A stretch of 64,000 nucleotides of DNA from Streptococcus pneumoniae (GTDB lineage: Bacteria > Bacillota > Bacilli > Lactobacillales > Streptococcaceae), in NCBI RefSeq assembly GCF_001347015.1, contig NZ_CFGI01000010.1, positions 22,993 through 86,992 on the forward strand. Reading direction: 5' to 3'. The notes under the pieces were generated by a model, which did no database searches, was not told the DNA's origin, and was given only the letters and a program-made list of their open reading frames with translations. Each line of letters starts with the position of its first letter. Positions within the stretch are counted from its first letter, which is position 1. The translations under genes and the position numbers were made by a program. Positions 15,373 to 25,384 of the stretch are shown one piece after another.

Positions 15373-15761
15373 TCTTAACGGTAACGCAGATTATTGAGAG
15401 GCTTTATCCTATGTTTTTAGACATCGGCGGTAAGCCTCTTGATTTTTGGGATTTGACGGTGCTTGAAATCAGAGAAATGATTGAAAGCTATAACCGTGTC
15501 AAAATACGAGAGCGTAAAGAGAAGATTATTGACTCATACAGACTTTCGCAGATGATATCCAACCACGTTTCCTTATTGTTATCCAAAGATGCCAAGGTCT
15601 TTGAGTTCTGGGAATATGCGCCTGAGTTATTTGTAGAAGAACAACAAGCGGTAGAACAGGAACGGCAGAGACAAGCGTTTTTGTTGCATAAGGAACGGAT
15701 GCGTGAATTTGCAGAAAGACATAATCGAAAAAGGAAGGAGGAAGTGAATGGCAACTCTTGA
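15312..15761 (+). CDS. Tail assembly chaperone, frameshifted part (T domain)
   Basis: The -1 frame after the slippery site at 15306-15312 is open to 15761. It adds about 149 residues to the first 107 of the short form, for a fusion of about 256 aa. An ATG at 15411 (MFLDIGGKPLDFWDL) could start a separate 116-aa product, but no good ribosome site precedes it. The upstream open stretch (RVILTVTQIIERLYP) also looks coding. The acidic/basic helical C-terminus should bind the tape measure. Confidence 0.8.
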   Translation, partial: YSTRKQGQENFQEENDSSRVILTVTQIIERLYPMFLDIGGKPLDFWDLTVLEIREMIESYNRVKIRERKEKIIDSYRLSQMISNHVSLLLSKDAKVFEFWEYAPELFVEEQQAVEQERQRQAFLLHKERMREFAERHNRKRKEEVNGNS

Positions 15762-18700
15762 TGAATTGAAAGTCATGATTGACGCTGAGATAGCGCCTTT
15801 CAGGAAGAAGATGAAAGAAGTCGAGAATCAGGTCAAAGGAACATCTGACCAAGTGAAGAATGCCACTGCTAAAGTTCGTGAACAGTCGAGCTCAATAGGT
15901 AGTGCGTTTGGAAAGCTAGCTAAGTTCGCTGGCTTTGCAATCCTTGGTAAGAAGTTGCTTGATGTTGGGATGTATTCAACGCAGACGGCTCTTGAAGTAT
16001 CAGCGTCTATGAACCAAATCAAGCGACAGATGGGCGAGAGTTCGCAATCTTTCTTAAAATGGGTTAACGATAACGCCAACGCTATGAATATGGGTGTGGG
16101 TGAGGCTACTAACTACGGCGCCGTTTACTCAAACCTATTTTCTGGATTTATTAAAGACACTAATAAGCTAAGTGCTTATACTGCTAAGATGTTGCAGACA
16201 TCGGCAGTTGTTGCTGAAGGTTCAGGGCGCACGATTACAGATGTTATGGAGCGGATTCGCTCAGGTTTGCTAGGGAATACGGAAGCGATAGACTTTTGTC
16301 GCACCGCTTAGAAATAGGCGGATTAAGAACTTACCAAAATCGGTAAAACTCTAAATTTTAAGTAATTAAAACATGACGATACCGAGGTAAACTAAGCAAT
16401 TAAAAAGGCTTAGTCACCGTAGAGCATAGGGATTGAACCTGTGCTTTTTGTTTTGTCAAAAAGTATAGAATAAAATATCCCCACGAGTGGTGAGCACCTA
16501 GACAATTCGGTTGTAGGTGAAAATATATGCCGAACTTACAAGAAATTGTAAGAAGTATGGATAAAAAGCCATGCGATAACATTATTGAGAAGATCTAGGA
16601 ATCAACGTCAATGTGGCTATGATTGAGTCCACTGAAGCCTTTAAGAAGTTCGCAAACGGACAAAGCTGGCAACAATTAGACTACCAAACCCAGCAACAAA
16701 TCCGCCTTATGGCTATCCTGGAACAGGCTACAGCCAAGTATGGGAATACCTTGTCTAATTCTGTAAATGGTCGTATCAGCCTGTTTAAGTCGCTTATGAA
16801 GGACGCAGCATTGAACCTTGGTAACTCTATGTTACCGATTATCAATGCCATTATGCCTGTCTTGAACTCTTTTGCTATGGTTTTGAAGAACGTGACGGCT
16901 AAACTCGCTGAGTTTATCGCTTTGATGTTCAACAAGAAAGCAACAGTGAAAGATGGTGTTGGTGGAGCAGTTGGAGACATGGGTAACGCCATGAAAGACG
17001 CTGCAGGCGGAGCAGGAGACCTTGCTGACGCAGTAGACGATGCTGGAGATTCAGCAGGAGGACTTGCTGACAATCTTGGAGACTCCGCCAAAAACGCTAA
17101 GAAAGCTGCTAAAGAGTTGCTAGGTCTTTTGGGATTTGATGAGATTAACATCTTGCAAAAACCAAAAGACGACGATGCAGGCGGTTCTGGAGGCGGTGGC
17201 AAAGGTGGTAAAGGAAAGGGAGGCGGTGGCGGACCTTTCAAAGACATCTTGCCAGAAGTCGAGTTGACCGACATGGACAACCAATTCAAGAGCATTTTCG
17301 ATGGCCTTGGGGATAAGCTGAAAGGGTTGTTTGACCTCTTCAAAAAAGGTTTTGATGCAGCGTTTAGGCCAGAAGGTTTAGAGCGTATCAAAGCTGCTTT
17401 AGAACGAATCAAGAAAACTCTTGAAGAAATCGCTACTGATCCAAGGGTTGTAAATGCCTTTAACCGCATGATCGAAAAAATCGCTTATGCTTTGGGTCAA
17501 ATAGCTGGTTCGTTAGCCACTATCGGAGTTGGTATTGGTGTACTCCTTACCGAAAGTATTGCAAACGGTCTTGAAAGGCAGAAAGAACGCATTATCAGGG
17601 CGCTAGTCGCTTTGTTTGATAATGTTGGTAACATTGCAGAGGCAGTAGGGAACATCGCTCAGGCCTTTTCTAGTGCTTTCTACGATGTCATTACTTCAAC
17701 TGGTGCGGTTCGTATCGGTAGCGCTATTGTGTCAACCCTATTAAGTTTGACATCTACCATTGTTGAAATCGGTAGCAAATTAGCAGGAAGTCTATTTAAA
17801 GGTTTTGAAAAAGTCGTTGTGACAAGCGCTCCCAAAATTTCATCGATGCTTCAAAGTCTTTTGGACATTGTAGCTCCAATATTTGAAACTATCGAAAGTG
17901 TTGTTGATAAGTTTGGCGATGGCTTAAGTCGTGTTTATGATGAACATGTAGCCCCTGCTATTGACTCTATTGCTAATGCTTTTAACGGACTAATTGATAT
18001 TATTCAAATACTTTGGGAAGGAAGTTGGAAGCCTTTTGCAGAGTTCTTGTCTAATACGTTCGGCATCAGTATTGAAACTGTCTCTGATTTACTAGGCGGT
18101 ATCATACTAGAGGCGTTGAAGTTACTAGCTGATACAATCAAGCTAGTTGCAGATGGTTTTACTGCTTTTTCTGATTGGTGTAAAGAAAATAAAGAGATTA
18201 TCTCTACGATCGCAAATGTGATTGGTACGCTTTCAACCGTGTGGCAAGGAATTAAGTTCTTGTCTTGGGCTGAACAAGCTGGAGGACTTGCAGGAGCATT
18301 CGAATTATTAAGTGGTAAGGTTTCCTTTATTGTTAGCGGAATTAAAAATCTTGGGCTAGCTTTGAAAGCTTTAACATTTGATAAATTGGTTAGCTTCGGT
18401 GAAACCATCTATTTGAATGCGTTGTATGCAAAAGACTTTGTGATCAATTCAGGTAAATTGATTGTAGAGTTAGGAAAAACTGCTCTAGAACTTGGTAAAT
18501 CAGCACTAGCTTGGGGTGTTCATGCAGCACAAATGGGACTTGCAGCAGCAGCAGAAATCGCTCAATCGGTTGCAGCAGGAGTTGCAGCAACCGCAACATG
18601 GGCACTCAATGGAGCCATTGAGGTATTGACCAGTCCGATAACCTTAGTTATTGCTGCTATTGCAGCCTTGATTGCTATCGGTGTCTTGCTCTACCAAAAC

Positions 18701-19600
18701 TGGGACACTGTTGTTGAGTTTGCTAAAACTGCATGGCAAGGACTATGTGATTTTATCAGTGGTATTTGTCAATCGATTGGCGAATTTTTCAGCGGTCTAT
18801 GGACGAAACTACAAGAAATCTTTGAGCCGATAGGTCAATGGTTTAGCGAGAAGTTCCAGCAAGCGTGGGATGCCATTGTGAACATATTCTCTGGTATCGG
18901 AGAGTGGTTCTCTGGTGTATTCCAAGGCGCATGGGACGCTATCGTTAATATCTTCACACCAATCGGCTCATGGTTTGGACAACGTTGGGCAGATGTGACT
19001 AATGCATTATCCAGCGTTTCAAACTGGTTTGGTGAGATGTTCACTAATGCATACAACGCAGTAAAAGATGCTTTCAGCTCTATCGGTGACTTCTTTAGTG
19101 GCGTTTGGGAAACTGTAAAAGGTATCTTCGTAAACGCTGGTCAAATGGTCGGTGCGGCAGTAGGTGGAGCATTTAAGAGTGCTGTTAATGCGGTTCTTGG
19201 AACGATTGAAAATGTAGTCAATGGCTTCATCGGAATGATTAACGGTGTTTTAGATGTTGTCAGAAACTTACCTGGTCTAGGATGGGTTGGTAGTGTAAGT
19301 ACAGTCAGTCTCCCTCGTCTTGCCCGTGGTGGTATCGTTGATAGTCCAACGATCGCCATGATTGGTGAAGCAGGTAAAGAAGCGGTCGTACCACTTGAAA
19401 ACACAGGATTTATCCAAACGCTAGGACGAGTTGTCAGCAGTGCGGTAGTAAATGCCATGGCTGGTGTTGGTCCGCAAGGTGGATTTTCTGGCGATGGCGA
19501 CATCGTTATTCAAATCGCTGGCCATGAGTTCGGTCGGGTAGCTATCCAAGAAATCAACAAGGAACATGAACGAGCAGGTCAAACCTTGCTCAAGATTTAG
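15748..19600 (+). CDS. Tape measure protein, split by a group I intron
   Basis: Exon 1 is 15748-16289 and exon 2 is 16588-19600. Joined, they encode 1184 aa and restore EAIEDLGINVNVAMIEST across the junction. Without splicing, exon 1 reads five residues into the intron and stops at 16311 (188 codons). The N-terminus is a coiled coil. A transmembrane/Ala-rich part, a Gly-rich linker (about 375-395 of the joined protein) and a hydrophobic middle follow. Repeated Trp-Phe units (GEWFSGVFQGAWDAIVNIF) come near the C-terminus. The protein sets tail length and probably helps DNA cross the membrane. Confidence 0.9.
16290..16587 (+). ncRNA. Group I self-splicing intron in the tape measure gene
   Basis: 298 nt, no ORF. 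The 5' exon end GCGAT pairs with guide GTCGC (16298-16302), putting the expected U-G pair at the splice site (P1). The adjacent CTTTT (16293-16297) pairs with the 3' exon start AGAAG (P10, one G-U). The last intron base is G16587. Further stems: CCGCT/GGCGG (16304-16321), TTACC/GGTAA (16331-16346), CTAAGC/GCTTAG, GCATAGG/CCTGTGC, and CTTACAA-GAAA-TTGTAAG (16535-16552), which fits P9 with a GNRA loop. The P3/P7 core could not be fixed by eye. Confidence 0.88.
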
Positions 19601-19608
19601 GAGGTTAA

Positions 19609-19959
19609 ATGGCACAATTGACAATCAATGGGGTGGCTGTGAAGCCTCCCAAATATTTTCAAGTCGGTATTCAGGATATCGATGGAGAAACAGGGCGTAA
19701 TGCCAATGGCGACATGGTGCGTGACCGTATCACGACTAAGCGAAAACTAGACTGTGAATGGGGCATGCTGACTCAGGAAGAAATGAGTCAGCTTTTACAT
19801 GCTGTATCATCTGAATTTTTTGAGGTATCTTATCCAGACCCCATGGATGGCCAAGTCACAAAGACTTTCTATGTCGGTGATAGGACGGCTCCTAGATATA
19901 CCTTTACTGAGAAGTTTAAACCTTGGTCTGGCGCTAAATTTAATCTGGTAGAGAGGTAA
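19609..19959 (+). CDS. Phage tail protein (DUF6711-like)
   Basis: 116 aa after TAGGAGGTTAA. The compact beta-rich domain PPKYFQVGIQDIDGETGRNANGDMVRDRI is found in short proteins between tape measure and tail-tip genes of streptococcal and lactococcal phages. It probably belongs to the distal tail, in the position of Dit. The exact role is not known. Confidence 0.75.
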   Translation: MAQLTINGVAVKPPKYFQVGIQDIDGETGRNANGDMVRDRITTKRKLDCEWGMLTQEEMSQLLHAVSSEFFEVSYPDPMDGQVTKTFYVGDRTAPRYTFTEKFKPWSGAKFNLVER

Positions 19960-19963
19960 GAAA

Positions 19964-21775
19964 ATGGACGCTTTAACCAGACGACAATTTGACAGAGCCA
20001 TGTTTGCCAAGGAGAGGACACTGGCTATCCGTGTTGGTGATTATGCTTCACGAGATATCAAAGAGGCTAGTTTTGAGTATGGCTATATAAAAGGCGATAC
20101 TTATAAGCCCGGTGGAACGTGTGCTGGTAGCGGTAAAATTACCTTTACCAGTATCATTACCACGTTCAATAAACTGGATATCCTACACCCTGAGATTGGT
20201 CTACTGGTTGGGAATACCTACCAGTGGGTTAAGATGGGGGAATACTTCATCAATGACATCGAGATTGACCGAAACCGCAACACAACCACGCTGGAGCTCA
20301 TGGACGGTATGTTTAAGCTTAATCGTGAGTATGTGACGGACTTGCATTTTCCAGCTGAAGTCCGAGAGGTTATTCAGGAAATCTGCCTAAAAACAGGCAT
20401 CGAATTAGCGAATGACTATTTCGGAATCAGCGCTATGCGTTATCATATTGAGCAAGTTCCTGAAGGCAAGAAACTTTCCTTTAGGGATATGTTGAGCGCT
20501 ATGACTCAGATGATTGGGATGTCTTGTTTCTTCAACCGAGAAGGCAAGATGGAAATCCGTGATTTGACCGAGTCAAATATCACGATCAACGCTGATAGTT
20601 ACTTCCTACATGGCTTGACCAAGAGTGAGATTGAGTATCAGATAGCTGGTATCACTTGTAAGACAGATAAGAAGTCTCTTACGGTCGGTATGAAGACGGG
20701 TCGGTCTTTGGAACTGGACAATGTCTTCATGACTCAGAGCGCTTTAAATGACCTGTATTACAAACTGAAAAACCTGACTTACTACCCGTATAATCTCAAC
20801 TACCAAGGGCATCTGTTACTTGAGGTTGGGCAGTGGGTAACTATTCAGACCAATAAGAAAGAAACATTTAAAGTTCCTGTGTTAAGTCAGAGTTTTACTT
20901 TCAAAGGCGGTCTGAGAGGTCGTATCAGCGCAGACAGCAAGGCTGGAAACGATACTCAGTATTCTTACGAAGGTACGATTACCAAGCAGATAAAGCAACA
21001 AGATGGCATTGAAGCCAAAATCCAAGCGCAGATAGAAGCAGCAGACGCAGCCTTTGAAGCAGAGTTTGAAAAGCGTAAAAAAGCGATTGATGATGCAATT
21101 GAAAAATACAAAGCAAATGCCGAAGAATTTGGCGCTAAAATCCACGAAGAAATGGAGAAAGAGCGTCCTGAGTTCGTGAAGCGAATTCGTGACGAACTGA
21201 TGAGTGGTGCGGACTCAATTGCAGAACTCAGCAAAAAACTTGAGCAGGTAAGTGAGACTGCAAGGGTTAACGCTAGCCTGATTGGTGGCGATGGGAATAC
21301 CCAGTACAACAAGAACCGTTTGAATGGTGGCACGGCTAAGAAAATCAGTTACGGAACGGATTTCGTGGAAGTCGGCCACAACGGAGAGGGTTTCGAACTA
21401 GGCAAGCAGTATGTCATCAGCTGGTCCGCAACCTGTACGCCTTACGGCAAAACAGATGTGACTGTGGTGGTCAATAAGACACCTTTTTATGGTGGTCACG
21501 TTCATCTTGCGCCTGCTAATTCGGTCATGCCAGCGATTGATAAAGACCTGACACAGAAAGAGGAGCAGGTCTTGGCGGTCTACTACGGTTCCTATCGTTT
21601 GACATTATCAGGGGACTGGTATCAAGATTTAGAGCAGTCTGTGACGATTGACAATCAGACAAGACGGATTGAACTGGCGCCAGTCTACAAGACGGTAGCT
21701 GACGGACAAAATTCAAGATATGAGGGAAGTTGGAGCGAGAGTCCAACTTTTATTTTTGACGGAGGTAGAACATGA
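19964..21775 (+). CDS. Tail-tip/baseplate hub protein
   Basis: 603 aa. Residues 1-320 resemble the hub fold of phage tail-associated proteins (LAIRVGDYASRDIKEASFEYGYIKGDTYKPGG; LSFRDMLSAMTQMIGMSCFFNREGKMEIRDL). A charged coiled coil (about 345-430, rich in Lys/Glu/Ala) follows, then a beta-rich C-terminal domain (450-603) that may bind carbohydrate or support fibres. No lytic motif is seen. It ends four bases into the next gene. Confidence 0.78.
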   Translation: MDALTRRQFDRAMFAKERTLAIRVGDYASRDIKEASFEYGYIKGDTYKPGGTCAGSGKITFTSIITTFNKLDILHPEIGLLVGNTYQWVKMGEYFINDIEIDRNRNTTTLELMDGMFKLNREYVTDLHFPAEVREVIQEICLKTGIELANDYFGISAMRYHIEQVPEGKKLSFRDMLSAMTQMIGMSCFFNREGKMEIRDLTESNITINADSYFLHGLTKSEIEYQIAGITCKTDKKSLTVGMKTGRSLELDNVFMTQSALNDLYYKLKNLTYYPYNLNYQGHLLLEVGQWVTIQTNKKETFKVPVLSQSFTFKGGLRGRISADSKAGNDTQYSYEGTITKQIKQQDGIEAKIQAQIEAADAAFEAEFEKRKKAIDDAIEKYKANAEEFGAKIHEEMEKERPEFVKRIRDELMSGADSIAELSKKLEQVSETARVNASLIGGDGNTQYNKNRLNGGTAKKISYGTDFVEVGHNGEGFELGKQYVISWSATCTPYGKTDVTVVVNKTPFYGGHVHLAPANSVMPAIDKDLTQKEEQVLAVYYGSYRLTLSGDWYQDLEQSVTIDNQTRRIELAPVYKTVADGQNSRYEGSWSESPTFIFDGGRT

Positions 21776-22554
21776 CAGAAACAATCCCGGTAAGGGTTCA
21801 ACATAAGCGTATGTCAGCGCGTGACTGGGCAAGTAGCACTCTGGTCTTACTTGATGGCGAGTTAGGTATCGAGAGCGATACAGGAAAGGTCAAGGTAGGA
21901 AATGGCCGTGACCGATTTTCAGCCTTGCAGTATCTGACGGGACCTAAAGGAGACCGTGGAGAAACAGGACCCGCAGGGCCGAAAGGTGCGGACGGAGTTG
22001 TGCGGTTTGAAGGTTCCGCAGCAGAGCGTGCTTTGGCGGAATACGCTAAAAAAGCTGAAATCCCAATTTATCGAATCGCTAAAGGAGACATTCCTGGAAG
22101 CGGTGTAGGTGTTAATGCCACGATAACAACAAATAACATTATGAACCCTGACGGTATCAAGGTTGGGGATATCATTGAAGATTACTGGAACAGTGCATCA
22201 AGTGTCAATCAAGGTTTTTGGAAGGTAACAGCTGTTAATGGGACTAATGTATCTGTTCAAGGGATTGGTACCAGAGATTTCCCAACACCGTACAACGATA
22301 ATGAATTGAAGCGCAGGGTTACAGCTCTTGAGAATCGTCCTACATTTGACACCTTGACAGAGACACAACGAAATAGCTTGCGAGGTCCAGCAGGACCGGC
22401 AGGAGCTAGAGGACGTGACGGAGCGCCTGGTCAAAACATCATCAACCAGAATGGTGGGCAAGCGCTGAAATATTGGTCTGGTACAAGGTCTCAATATGAC
22501 GCGATTCCTAACAAGGATAGTAATACTATCTATGACATCTATAGTAGTTCGTAG
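21772..22554 (+). CDS. Collagen-like tail fibre protein
   Basis: 260 aa. The N-terminus (IPVRVQHKRMSARDWAS...LLDGELGIESDTGKVKVGNG) is the fibre-attachment domain common in streptococcal phages. Two Gly-X-Y stretches (GPKGDRGETGPAGPKGADG and GPAGPAGARGRDGAPGQ) flank a small beta domain. The tip GQNIINQNGGQALKYWSGT...YDAIPNKDSNTIYDIY is repeated in the fibre gene at 26.5 kb. Collagen-like repeats should trimerise the shaft. Confidence 0.85.
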   Translation: MTETIPVRVQHKRMSARDWASSTLVLLDGELGIESDTGKVKVGNGRDRFSALQYLTGPKGDRGETGPAGPKGADGVVRFEGSAAERALAEYAKKAEIPIYRIAKGDIPGSGVGVNATITTNNIMNPDGIKVGDIIEDYWNSASSVNQGFWKVTAVNGTNVSVQGIGTRDFPTPYNDNELKRRVTALENRPTFDTLTETQRNSLRGPAGPAGARGRDGAPGQNIINQNGGQALKYWSGTRSQYDAIPNKDSNTIYDIYSSS

Positions 22555-22562
22555 GAGGTAGT

Positions 22563-22964
22563 ATGGCTAGAGAAGGAATTTACGTGGGTGGCAAGGAAGT
22601 TGTTGAAAGATATATAGGAGATAAGCTAATCTGGAAAAAATACAGATTTCGAATTGTAAATGCTTTGTCATTGACTATATCAAATATTAACTATCAGTCA
22701 GCTGCTTTAGATTGCCGTACTCGATTCTTGTACCGATATGAAGGATTAAAATCAGGGTACTACTATTTGAGAATAGAAGAAAAGTTTGTTAAGGTATATG
22801 CTTATAATTTATCAACACCTAGTCCATCTTTTATGTTTTTACTAGGTCAAAACGAAGATGCAGGAGTAGATGAATCAAGCAAGCGTCAAGCTTTATCTGA
22901 TTTGACACGAAACTGGTTTAGAGATGATTATAAAGATATTGTTTTATATGACAGAATGAGGTAA
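22563..22964 (+). CDS. Fibre-tip accessory protein A
   Basis: 133 aa after AGGAGGTAGT. The N-terminus (IYVGGKEVVERYIGDKLIW) matches the gene at 27.3 kb (GSREIVKRYIGDRLVW), and both follow fibre genes with the same C-terminal tip. The remainder is variable and beta-rich. It probably encodes a receptor-binding or fibre-cap module. Confidence 0.65.
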   Translation: MAREGIYVGGKEVVERYIGDKLIWKKYRFRIVNALSLTISNINYQSAALDCRTRFLYRYEGLKSGYYYLRIEEKFVKVYAYNLSTPSPSFMFLLGQNEDAGVDESSKRQALSDLTRNWFRDDYKDIVLYDRMR

Positions 22965-22967
22965 CAC

Positions 22968-24443
22968 ATGGACATTACGATTCAAAACGTCCGTTCGCCT
23001 GCTCTTGAGCACAACGGACGGTATTATAAGGTCTTTCAGCCACGGACACGAGATGAACTGCTGAAACTCCATCATATGGGCTGTGTGGGTGATACGGTGC
23101 TGACGGATATCCAGCTGGAGCAGGGGGATTTCCCAACTAGCTTCGTGGAGCCTACTGTAACGCAACGTACCCTGTCAGGTCTCTTCAAGGATATGCGTTC
23201 TATTGAACTGGAATTAAGAGACCCGAACAGTACTCTTTGGGGCAAAATCCAGCAGAACAACCAAGGGGCGCTGACCCAGTTCTTTGATACGAATGTCAAG
23301 AGCGCCATCGCTCAAACTGCTAGAGAAATCAGGCAGGAAGTGCGAGACGCTGCTAACAGTGCTAGAGTTGAAGTGACATCGGAAGGTGTGACCATCGGCT
23401 CTACTACTTTAACGGGCGAGCAGTTAGCCTCTACCATTTCCGCAAGTCCGAGAGGGGTTGATATCATTGCTCCACACGTTCGAGTACAGTCAGATATGTT
23501 GGTAGATGGTGCTGTAACAGCTAGGAAGATGGCCGCTGGTTCTGTCACTGCTGAACATATCCAAGCTGGAGCTATCACGGGCGATAAAATCAGCGTAGAT
23601 GATGCCCTGATTCGGAGTCTGACCGCTAGAGATGCCTTGATTGACAAGCTGACATCTAAACGTATCTTTGCGACTAAGATTGAGTCTGTCGTATCTAGTT
23701 CAACCTTCCTACAAGCCTATCAGGGTGAAATTGGAGGGTTTACCATTGGGAGTTTCCCAAACGGGAGTGGCAAGTGGATATCTGGCACAAATACGTTTGC
23801 GGTAGGTATGGGAAATGGTGGAAGTTTCGGTGATACCCGAACAGCCTTCTGGGCTAATTGGGGCAATAACTGGAACCAAGCAGGACCTAATGCCTGGTAC
23901 GTAACAACCGCAGGAAAAATGAATTGCAAGAATGATGCGGATTTTCACGCTAAGGTCGACTTTTCAAACACATCAAATGCTAGGTTTTATGGACGGACAG
24001 AATTTCAAAAATCTCCTCTTTTTGTCAACGGAATTCATATGTACGAACAGGAAATTTTGGGAAATGGTTGGAGTCCGAGGGAGGGACATCAAAATAAGGT
24101 CGTGTGGTGGAACCAAGTAGGCGAGGGAACGGTAAAACACTGGATAGATAAATCTTCAGATAGACGCTTGAAAGAAAACATCACAGAAACAGCTGTGAAA
24201 GCCTTGGATAAAATCAACAGACTAAACTTGGTCGCATTTGATTTCATCGAAAGCAAGAAACACGAAGAAATCGGTTTGATTGCTCAAGAGGCTGAGACTA
24301 TCGTTCCAGAAGTTATCTCACGAGACCCTGAGAATCCAGATGGCTATCTGCACATCGACTATACCGCTTTCGTCCCCTACTTGCTGAAAGCAATCCAAGA
24401 ACTAGACCAGAAAATCAAAGAAATGGAGAACACACATGGATAA
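22968..24443 (+). CDS. Tail fibre with C-terminal S74 intramolecular chaperone
   Basis: 491 aa. The N-terminal domain with YYKVFQPRTRDELLKLHHMG leads to a helical neck and a beta-helix-like region (repeats such as VRVQSDMLVDGAVTARKMAAGSVTAEHI). At about residues 400-491 lies a peptidase S74 chaperone (SSDRRLKENITE...EIGLIAQEAE...YTAFVPYLLKAIQELD). This domain trimerises the fibre and then cleaves itself off at the conserved Ser of SSDRRLKE. Confidence 0.88.
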   Translation: MDITIQNVRSPALEHNGRYYKVFQPRTRDELLKLHHMGCVGDTVLTDIQLEQGDFPTSFVEPTVTQRTLSGLFKDMRSIELELRDPNSTLWGKIQQNNQGALTQFFDTNVKSAIAQTAREIRQEVRDAANSARVEVTSEGVTIGSTTLTGEQLASTISASPRGVDIIAPHVRVQSDMLVDGAVTARKMAAGSVTAEHIQAGAITGDKISVDDALIRSLTARDALIDKLTSKRIFATKIESVVSSSTFLQAYQGEIGGFTIGSFPNGSGKWISGTNTFAVGMGNGGSFGDTRTAFWANWGNNWNQAGPNAWYVTTAGKMNCKNDADFHAKVDFSNTSNARFYGRTEFQKSPLFVNGIHMYEQEILGNGWSPREGHQNKVVWWNQVGEGTVKHWIDKSSDRRLKENITETAVKALDKINRLNLVAFDFIESKKHEEIGLIAQEAETIVPEVISRDPENPDGYLHIDYTAFVPYLLKAIQELDQKIKEMENTHG

Positions 24444-24642
24444 CAACACAATCGACAAGCTAGTAGCTGAGTCGCTCGCTAACCGTTTGGCTGAGGGCGA
24501 ATTGAATCGTGCGCATTTAGAGGCACGCTATACGCTGGCTTTGGCTGAATTACGGGGCTTTAAAGCCGTGCTGGAATATGAACCAGCCCTCAAAGAACTT
24601 TTTGACGAAACGCAAGCAAAAATGAAAGGAACTAACAAATGA
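24436..24642 (+). CDS. Small helical phage protein (68 aa)
   Basis: Starts at an ATG overlapping the end of the S74 fibre gene. The 68-aa product is helical and charged (AESLANRLAEGELNRAHLEARYTLALAELR) with a possible coiled coil. No known domain. It overlaps the DUF1366-type gene by four bases. Confidence 0.6.
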   Translation: MDNNTIDKLVAESLANRLAEGELNRAHLEARYTLALAELRGFKAVLEYEPALKELFDETQAKMKGTNK

Positions 24643-25229
24643 GCTATGAACTTGCAATCAAGCCCTACTTGAAAGGTGGGGAAAATGTAACAGTTGTCGC
24701 CATCAAGATGGAAAACAAGGGACGCTATTCTTATGAGCAGTGCGAATTGCCAGGTGACCACATACAGGATAGTGAGGACGCCCTTATCCAAGCGGTTTTG
24801 GAATTGGTTCGCACTGAACTTGACCCTACTAGCGCCATTGTCAAAAACCAAGAACAATTGGCTAAAACGACGGAAGCGCTGGAGAAAGCCAACCAACTCA
24901 TGGATGGCATGCAGAAGGTCAATCTCCAGAACGCTCAGGATATCGAGGATATCTTAGCGCGATTGGAAGAGCTGGAAGCTCAAGGAGAGACTGACCAGGG
25001 GGAGAAAGAGGAGGCAGACGAGGAAGCCTCTCAGGTTACGGCAACAGAAAACCAAGCTGATGAACCAGCACCAGCGCAGCCAACTACTGAACAACCGGTA
25101 GTAGAAGCGTCTACACAACCAACCCCAGTAGCAGAAGAGAAGAAAGAAAGCGAGAAAGAAGATGACATTTCTGAAACGACAAACCAAGAGAGCCCTAGTG
25201 AAAACAATGGAGGTAGCAGCAATGAGTAA
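24639..25229 (+). CDS. DUF1366-type phage tail protein
   Basis: 196 aa. Residues 1-60 (YELAIKPYLKGGENVTVVAIKMENKGRYSYEQCELPGDHI) are characteristic of the DUF1366 family, encoded between fibre and lysis genes of streptococcal phages. A coiled coil (70-120) is followed by a low-complexity tail rich in Glu, Pro, Thr and Gln. Function not known; a tail-fibre connection is likely from context. Confidence 0.75.
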   Translation: MSYELAIKPYLKGGENVTVVAIKMENKGRYSYEQCELPGDHIQDSEDALIQAVLELVRTELDPTSAIVKNQEQLAKTTEALEKANQLMDGMQKVNLQNAQDIEDILARLEELEAQGETDQGEKEEADEEASQVTATENQADEPAPAQPTTEQPVVEASTQPTPVAEEKKESEKEDDISETTNQESPSENNGGSSNE

Positions 25230-25374
25230 GATTACACTAGACCAGGCAAAAATCGATATGTACATCAACCTACTGGAACGTGAAGCAGTTGACTTTTCAT
25301 GGGTACATAAACGCTGGAAGGACCGTGTGCGTAAGGAATTGAAGCGCCGTGGTTTGAGCCATCTGGCAGACTAG
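25222..25374 (+). CDS. Small basic phage protein (50 aa)
   Basis: ATG 25222, seven bases after GGAGGTAG, overlapping the DUF1366-type gene in another frame. The product is 50 aa and basic at its end (WKDRVRKELKRRGLSHLAD). It may bind nucleic acid or a membrane surface. Family not recognised. Confidence 0.55.
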   Translation: MSKITLDQAKIDMYINLLEREAVDFSWVHKRWKDRVRKELKRRGLSHLAD

Positions 25375-25384
25375 CGAGGTGCTT

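Noticed and set aside
16290-16592. Alternative intron borders 16295-16592 (exons joining as AI-DY-LGI)
   Set aside because: It also restores the frame, but the 5' exon end would have no guide to pair with and P10 would be lost. The 16290-16587 borders give P1, P10 and the terminal G together.
17000-17470. 262-aa reverse-strand ORF within the tape measure gene (16681-17469)
   Set aside because: A shadow of the Gly/Ala/Lys-rich coding strand; its Pro/Ser-rich composition is what the complement predicts.
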